Part shown: positions 59,201 to 64,000 of the stretch, piece after piece
How positions within the stretch are numbered: the first letter of the stretch is position 1
Layout of the letters: each line of letters opens with the position of its first letter
Assembly (NCBI RefSeq): GCF_003352185.1
Contig: NZ_CP029608.1
Location: forward strand, 2,480,001-2,544,000
DNA: 64,000 bases
Direction of reading: 5' to 3'
Origin: Pseudomonas kribbensis
GTDB taxonomy: Bacteria > Pseudomonadota > Gammaproteobacteria > Pseudomonadales > Pseudomonadaceae
Notes under the pieces: model-generated
Told to the model about the DNA's origin: nothing
The model's database searches: none
The model's input: the letters and a program-made list of their open reading frames with translations, nothing else
Program-made: the position numbers and the translations under genes

Positions 59201-62200
59201 TGTTGGTGCGCGAAGACGTGGCCGGCGATTCACGGCTGGTGGCGTACTACACCGGTGGACCGCTGGACATCGGTGAACTGCGCAGCCATCTGCTGGAGCA
59301 GTTGCCGGATTACATGGTGCCGACGGCGTTCGTCCATCTCGACGCCATGCCCCTGAGCCCCAACGGCAAACTCGACCGCAAGGCCTTGCCGGCGCCGGAT
59401 CAGAGCGGCCAATTGCTGCGTGGGTACGAGGCGCCGGTCGGCGAGGTGGAATGCCGAATCGCCGAGATCTGGCAGACCCTGCTGAATGTCGAGCAGGTCG
59501 GGCGACACGACAATTTCTTCGAGCTGGGCGGCCATTCCTTGCTGGCGGTGAAACTGGTGGAGCGCATGCGCCAGCAGGAATTGAGCTGCGATGTCCGGGT
59601 TCTGTTCGGTCGGCCAACCGTGGCAGGACTGGCGGCAACTCTGGGCGCGTCGTCCGGCGTTCAAGTACCGGTCAATCGCATCGCCCCTGACTGCCAACAC
59701 ATCACGCCCGACATGCTGCCTCTGGCCTCACTCGATCAGGCCGGCATCGACCGGATCGTGGAAAGTGTCCCCGGTGGCGTCGCCAATGTGCAGGACATCT
59801 ACGCCCTGGCACCGTTGCAGGCGGGGATTCTGTATCACCACATGGCGGCGACTGCCGGTGATCCATACGTGTTGCAGGCGCAATTCGTGTTTGACGGGAT
59901 CAAGTCGATCAAGGCCTTTGTGCGCGCCGTCAACGTGGTGATCGCTCGGCACGACATCCTGCGTTCCAGCGTGGTCTGGGAAGGCCTCGAAGAGCCGGTG
60001 CAAGTGGTCTGGCGTGCGGCGCCATTGGCGCTTGAGCGGGTGGATGACGAAGAACTGAATGGCGACGTGCTGCAACAGATGCAGGCGCGTTTCGACCCGC
60101 GTCACTACCGTCTGAACCTGGGCCGCGCACCGATGATGCGCTTCGCCTACACCGAGGATCCGCAGCAAAAGCGCTGGGTCGGCATCCTTCTGATGCACCA
60201 CCTGATGCTCGACCACACCGCGCTGGAAGTGCTGGTGAGCGAGATGAACAGCGTGCTGCACGGTCACGCCGCCGAACTGGCGACCCCGGTGCAGTACCGC
60301 AACTACGTCGCGCAGGCACGGCTTGGCGTGGATGCCGAGGCGCACGAAGGATTTTTTCGCGACATGCTCGGCGACATCGACGAGCCGACCCTGGCGTTCG
60401 GTGTGCAGGACGTGCACGGCGACGGCAGCGCGGTGCTCGACAGCCAACTCACGCTGGACACCGCGCTGGCCTTGCGTCTGCGCGAGCAGGCACGCCGGCT
60501 CGGCATCAGCGTGGCGAGTCTGGCGCACCAGGCCTGGGCGCAGGTCCTGGCGCAGATCAGCGGCCGGGACGAAGTGGTGTTCGGCACCGTACTGCTGGGC
60601 CGGATGCAGGGCGGCGAGGGCGCCGACCGGGCCTTGGGCCTGTTCATCAACACCTTGCCGCTGCGCGTCAGCGTGACCGCCACGGCGGTGCGCGACAGCG
60701 TGCTCGCCACCCATGAACGGCTGGCGCAATTGCTCGCCCATGAACAGGCGTCACTGGCGCTGGCCCAGCGTTGCAGCGGGGTTTCCGGCTCGTTGCCGCT
60801 GTTCGGCACGTTGCTCAACTATCGCCACAGCGCACCGCAGGCTGCGGGGCTGACCCTCGATGGCATTGAACTGCTCAGCTCCCGCGAGCGCAGCAACTAT
60901 CCGCTGGTGGTCAGCGTCGATGACCTTGGCGAAGGTTTGCGTCTGAGTGTGCAGGCGGTGCCGGGCATCGATGGGGCGCGGGTCTGCGAGTACATCAATG
61001 TTGCCTTCGAAAGTCTGGTGCAGGCGCTGGAGCAGACGCCGCAACGGGGTGTCGATCAGTTGTCGATTTTGCCGCCGGAGGAACGGCGGGAATTGCTGGT
61101 CGGGTTCAATGCGACTCAGCGGGAGTACCCGTCAGGTTCAACGGTTCACAGTCTGTTTGAACAGCAAGTGAAACGGCATCCGCAAGCCGTGGCGGCGGTG
61201 CATGGCGACACCGCGTTGACCTATGAAGAACTGAATCAACGGACCAATCGCCTGGCCCATTACTTGATCGGACAGGGCGTGCAACCGGGCGACCATGTGG
61301 CGATCCTGTTGCCGCGTTCGCTGGATCTGCTGGTCGCGCAACTGGCCATCGGCAAATGCGCGGCGGCTTATGTGCCGCTGGATATCAATGCGCCGGCCGA
61401 GCGTCAGGCGTTCATGGTCGAGGACTGCGGGGCGAAAGCGCTGTTGACCTTGAGCACGGAGTCAGTCGGCTACAGCGTGCGTCGGATCGACCTCGATGCG
61501 CTGAAACTCGACGCGCAACCGACGCACAATCCGGACCTGCCGCAATCCTCGGAATCCGTGGCCTACATCATGTACACCTCCGGCTCCACCGGTACGCCGA
61601 AAGGGGTAATGGTGCCGCACCGGGCCATCGGGCGGCTGGTGATCAACAACGGTTACGCTGATTTCAATGCGCAGGATCGCGTGGCGTTTGCCTCCAACCC
61701 GGCGTTCGACGCCAGCACCATGGATGTCTGGGGGCCGCTGCTCAACGGCGGGCGCGTGGTTGTGATCGATCATGACACCTTGCTTGATCCAAACGTGTTC
61801 GGGCAGGTATTGGCGGCTTCGGGTGTCACGATCCTGTTCGTCACCACCGCGCTGTTCAACCAGTACGTGCAGTTGATTCCCGAAGCCCTCAAAGGCTTGC
61901 GCATGGTGCTGTGCGGTGGTGAACGCGCCGACCCGGCCGCGTTCCGCCGCTTGCTGGCCGAGGCGCCGGATCTGCGCATCGTCCACTGCTACGGCCCGAC
62001 CGAAACCACGACTTACGCCACGACGTTTGAAGTGCGCGAAGTGGCGGACGATGCCGACAGCGTGCCGATTGGCGGCCCGATCTCCAACACCCAGGTCTAT
62101 GTGCTCGACGCCCGTCAGCAACCGGTGCCGATGGGTGTAACCGGCGAGCTGTACATCGGCGGCCAGGGCGTGGCGCTGGGCTATTTGAATCGCCCGGACC

Positions 62201-64000
62201 TGACCGCCGAGAAATTCCTGCAAGACCCGTTCGGCGATCAGCCGGGGGCGCTGCTGTACCGCACCGGCGACCTCGCGCGCTGGTTGGCACCGGGGCAACT
62301 GGAATGCATCGGTCGCAACGACGATCAGGTGAAAATCCGTGGTTTCCGCATCGAACTGGGAGAAATCGAAAACCGCCTGCTGAACTGCGAAGGGGTCAAG
62401 GAAGCCATCGTGCTGGCCCGTCGGGACGGCCAGGAACCGCTGCGCCTGGTGGCGTATTTCACCGCCGAAGAGGGCGTGGACAGCGCCAGCCTGCGCGAAC
62501 AATTGCAGTCGCGCCTGCCGGAATACATGGTGCCCTCGGCCTGGGTGCAACTCGATGCGTTGCCGCTGAACAACAACGGCAAGGTCGACCGCAAAGCCTT
62601 GCCAATGCCGGATCCGGGCGCCTGGCTCAGCCAGGCATACGAAGCCCCGCAAGGCCCGGTGGAAACCGCGCTGGCGCAGATCTGGGCCGATGTCCTGAAG
62701 CTGGAAAAGGTCGGTCGCCACGACAACTTCTTCGAGCTGGGCGGGCACTCGTTGCTGGCGGTGAGCCTGATCGAGCGCCTGCGCCGGATCAATCTGAGCA
62801 CCGACGTGCGTGTATTGTTCAGCCAGCCAACCCTGGCCGCGCTGGCGGCAGCGGTGGGTAGCGGTCGCGAAATCGAAGTGCCGGCCAACCGCATTCCTGC
62901 TGATTGCACGCGCATCACCCCGGACCTGTTGAGCCTGACCGAACTGGACCAAGCCGGCATCGACCGGATCGTCGCCACGGTGCCGGGCGGCGCCGCCAAC
63001 GTACAGGACATCTATCCGCTGGCGCCGTTGCAGGAAGGCATCCTTTATCACCACTTGAGCGCGGAGCAGGGCGATCCGTACCTGCTGCAATCACGGCTGG
63101 CCTTCGACAGTGTCGAGCGTCTGCGCACCTTCACCGACACCTTGCAACAGGTCATCGCTCGCCACGACATCCTGCGCACCAGCGTTGTCCACGAAGGCAT
63201 GGCGACGCCTCATCAAGTGGTGTGGCGCCACGCCGAACTGGTGGTTCAGCACGTCGCCCTGGATTCAGCAAACGGCGACATCCTTGAACAATTGCACGAG
63301 CGCTTCGACGCCCGTCACTACCGCCTCGACATCAGCCAGGGGCCGCTGCTGCGCATGGTGTATGCCGAAGATCCGAAACAGCAGCGCGTGGTGGCGATCC
63401 TGCTGTCCCATCACCTGATCCTCGATCACACCGCGCTGGAAGTGATCATCGATGAAATGCGCGGTGTGATGTTCGGTGAGGTCGATAGCCTGTCGGCGCC
63501 GATTCCCTATCGCAACTACGTGGCACAGGCGCGCCTGGGGCTCAGCGAGCAGGAACATGAAGCGTTTTTCCGCGAGATGCTCGGCGACATCGACGAGCCG
63601 ACCCTGCCGCTCGGTCTGCGGGACGTGCAGGGCGACGGTCACGGCATCGAGGAAGCGCTGCAACCGGTGGCCACTGAACTCAATGTGCGTCTGCGTGAAC
63701 AGGCGCGGCAACTGGGCGTGAGTGCCGCCAGCCTGATGCACCTGGCCTGGGCGCAAGTGCTGGGCGTGCTGTCGAACCGCCGCGATGTGGTGTTCGGCAC
63801 CGTGATGATGGGGCGGATGCAGGGTGGCGATGGCGCCGACCGGGCGCTGGGGGTGTTCATCAACACCTTGCCGCTGCGCATCGATGTCGGTGCCGGCGCG
63901 CGGGACGGGGTCAAGGCGACTCACGCACGACTGACCGCATTGCTCGGGCATGAACATGCCTCACTGGCGCTGGCCCAGCGTTGCAGCGGTGTCGCCGCGT
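56269..64000 (+). CDS. Multi-modular lipopeptide NRPS, second enzyme (3' end cut by window)
   Basis: The frame stays open from ATG 56269 to the right edge (at least 2577 aa). Residues 1-60 look like a TubC-type docking domain (RELMAVISTHAIRLQQDDED, then KHKAQLLELVASHG). C3 follows (about 96-530), then A3 (pocket D-A-W-Q-F-G-V-V-D-K, Gln), T3 (Ser1090), C4 (about 1174-1600), A4 (pocket D-A-M-F-L-G-C-T-Y-K, Val or Ile), T4 (Ser2161) and C5 (from about 2246, incomplete). C4 and C5 carry HHMAATAGD and HHLSAEQGD, the dual epimerising type. C3 has LHLAAGEGD with the first His lost. AGG lies 8 nt before the ATG. Confidence 0.95.
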   Translation, partial: MQFRELMAVISTHAIRLQQDDEDLVILGDDEALDDALWDSLAKHKAQLLELVASHGGDWSSPALRITPDMLPLVQLDQPAIDRIVATVPGGVANVQDIYPLAPLQEGMLYLHLAAGEGDLYVQQAQFTFDSHERLDAFAQALQWVIDRHDILRTSFVWERLDEPVQVVWRQAPLVCEEVQLDTSTDVFSQLQARYDARHLRLDLQQAPLLRLVYARDPAQGRIVALLLFHHMIIDHVALDVVRREIQAWLQGQTERVAPAVPFRNHLARARMALDEQAHETFFREMLGDIDEPTLPWGLQDVHGGGQDFEDAQLTLSDALNLRLRTQARQLGVSVASLMHLALARVLGQLSGRTSVVFGTVLLGRMEASDGGEQALGMFINTLPLRVDVGAQSVHDGVLATHRRLSALLAHEQASLALAQRCSALNAQTPLFSAMLNYRHSAVGDVAAVIDLAPGVQVLSGKEPTNYPLTLSVDDLGSGFRLSAIAPSGIGAERVCAYVQTALDALLDALEQSPQTLINQLPVLPELERQQLLVGFNESHVELDLQQTVHGLFEAQVERTPQAIALQSGEQSLTYVELNARANRLAHRLRELGVGPDTPVAICVERGSELVIGLLGILKAGGAYVPLDPAYPAERLNYMLKDSAPVALLAHGATRALFEAGGVPLLDFDQDHWQDYPDHNPQVPGLNASNLAYVIYTSGSTGTPKGVMVEHRGLGNLLHWSSQVCPPVADGALLQKTPYSFDASVWELFWPLTAGLRLVLARPDAHFEPAYLTQVVREQRISVIQFVPALLQQFLDVADVSQCTSLTDVFCGGGELTPALARQVRERLPQVRLHNVYGPTETTVDSTIWTLEPSMPVPEAQLPIGRPVSNTRLYILDDQLQPLPLGVAGELYIGGLQVARGYLNLASLTAERFLDDPFSDQPNARLYRTGDLCRYRADGNLEYLGRNDDQVKIRGLRIELGEIQARLMQLDTVLAAEVLVREDVAGDSRLVAYYTGGPLDIGELRSHLLEQLPDYMVPTAFVHLDAMPLSPNGKLDRKALPAPDQSGQLLRGYEAPVGEVECRIAEIWQTLLNVEQVGRHDNFFELGGHSLLAVKLVERMRQQELSCDVRVLFGRPTVAGLAATLGASSGVQVPVNRIAPDCQHITPDMLPLASLDQAGIDRIVESVPGGVANVQDIYALAPLQAGILYHHMAATAGDPYVLQAQFVFDGIKSIKAFVRAVNVVIARHDILRSSVVWEGLEEPVQVVWRAAPLALERVDDEELNGDVLQQMQARFDPRHYRLNLGRAPMMRFAYTEDPQQKRWVGILLMHHLMLDHTALEVLVSEMNSVLHGHAAELATPVQYRNYVAQARLGVDAEAHEGFFRDMLGDIDEPTLAFGVQDVHGDGSAVLDSQLTLDTALALRLREQARRLGISVASLAHQAWAQVLAQISGRDEVVFGTVLLGRMQGGEGADRALGLFINTLPLRVSVTATAVRDSVLATHERLAQLLAHEQASLALAQRCSGVSGSLPLFGTLLNYRHSAPQAAGLTLDGIELLSSRERSNYPLVVSVDDLGEGLRLSVQAVPGIDGARVCEYINVAFESLVQALEQTPQRGVDQLSILPPEERRELLVGFNATQREYPSGSTVHSLFEQQVKRHPQAVAAVHGDTALTYEELNQRTNRLAHYLIGQGVQPGDHVAILLPRSLDLLVAQLAIGKCAAAYVPLDINAPAERQAFMVEDCGAKALLTLSTESVGYSVRRIDLDALKLDAQPTHNPDLPQSSESVAYIMYTSGSTGTPKGVMVPHRAIGRLVINNGYADFNAQDRVAFASNPAFDASTMDVWGPLLNGGRVVVIDHDTLLDPNVFGQVLAASGVTILFVTTALFNQYVQLIPEALKGLRMVLCGGERADPAAFRRLLAEAPDLRIVHCYGPTETTTYATTFEVREVADDADSVPIGGPISNTQVYVLDARQQPVPMGVTGELYIGGQGVALGYLNRPDLTAEKFLQDPFGDQPGALLYRTGDLARWLAPGQLECIGRNDDQVKIRGFRIELGEIENRLLNCEGVKEAIVLARRDGQEPLRLVAYFTAEEGVDSASLREQLQSRLPEYMVPSAWVQLDALPLNNNGKVDRKALPMPDPGAWLSQAYEAPQGPVETALAQIWADVLKLEKVGRHDNFFELGGHSLLAVSLIERLRRINLSTDVRVLFSQPTLAALAAAVGSGREIEVPANRIPADCTRITPDLLSLTELDQAGIDRIVATVPGGAANVQDIYPLAPLQEGILYHHLSAEQGDPYLLQSRLAFDSVERLRTFTDTLQQVIARHDILRTSVVHEGMATPHQVVWRHAELVVQHVALDSANGDILEQLHERFDARHYRLDISQGPLLRMVYAEDPKQQRVVAILLSHHLILDHTALEVIIDEMRGVMFGEVDSLSAPIPYRNYVAQARLGLSEQEHEAFFREMLGDIDEPTLPLGLRDVQGDGHGIEEALQPVATELNVRLREQARQLGVSAASLMHLAWAQVLGVLSNRRDVVFGTVMMGRMQGGDGADRALGVFINTLPLRIDVGAGARDGVKATHARLTALLGHEHASLALAQRCSGVAA

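Noticed and set aside
52900..63100. Regularly spaced repeats taken as a CRISPR or tandem array
   Set aside because: The spacing of about 3 kb and the coding content show they are homologous NRPS module segments.

Overview
The window reads as chromosome of a fluorescent Pseudomonas (P. fluorescens/koreensis-like). The evidence is the high GC content, the Pseudomonas-type gene order mltD-gloB-methyltransferase-rnhA-dnaQ-ldcA, an npp (Yej-type) transporter next to fabI, REP-like GTGGGAGC repeats, and a lipopeptide-type NRPS locus with a LuxR regulator and an OprM-like lipoprotein. All assignments come from reading the sequence and recalled family knowledge; no database search was run.

Layout. 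1-4.8 kb: an alpha/beta hydrolase (cut by the left edge) and an acetoacetate-decarboxylase-like gene, divergent from two copies of a MerR-type promoter, then a three-gene periplasmic molybdenum hydroxylase unit (2Fe-2S subunit, Tat-exported molybdopterin subunit, diheme cytochrome). 4.8-6.5 kb: a GAF-GGDEF diguanylate cyclase, a VOC protein and REP repeats. 6.5-14.7 kb (minus strand): nppA1-nppA2-nppB-nppC-nppD-fabI. 14.8-22.9 kb: mltD, gloB, a methyltransferase, rnhA, a DUF2388 gene, dnaQ, ldcA and a GNAT gene. 22.9-27.1 kb: a LysR regulator, a small protein, an FMN reductase, arsB and a DUF1853 gene. 27.2-35.8 kb (plus strand): nadK, a metallophosphoesterase, a translationally coupled AAA+/membrane/TPR cassette, a YeaC-like gene, a DUF2797 gene and pepN. 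35.8-42.8 kb: katG divergent from a ZnuD-like TonB receptor behind a perfect Zur-type palindrome, then an LTA-synthase-like sulfatase. 43-45.5 kb: a decayed region with a sterol desaturase that looks frameshifted near its 5' end, 3' remnants of a LysR gene and of an ABC solute-binding gene, and an orphan membrane protein. 45.6-46.8 kb: SCO1 and PCu(A)C copper-delivery genes.

46.9-64 kb: the left end of a nonribosomal lipopeptide cluster. It has an OprM-like lipoprotein, a LuxR regulator, a complete two-module NRPS (Cstart-A-T-C-A-T) and a second NRPS running off the right edge (dock-C-A-T-C-A-T-C...). The pocket residues I read suggest Leu-Glu-Gln-(Val/Ile) for the first four residues. That matches the start of xantholysin/entolysin-type lipopeptides rather than the commoner Leu-Glu/Asp-Thr families. 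The remaining modules, the thioesterase and any macAB genes would lie beyond position 64000.
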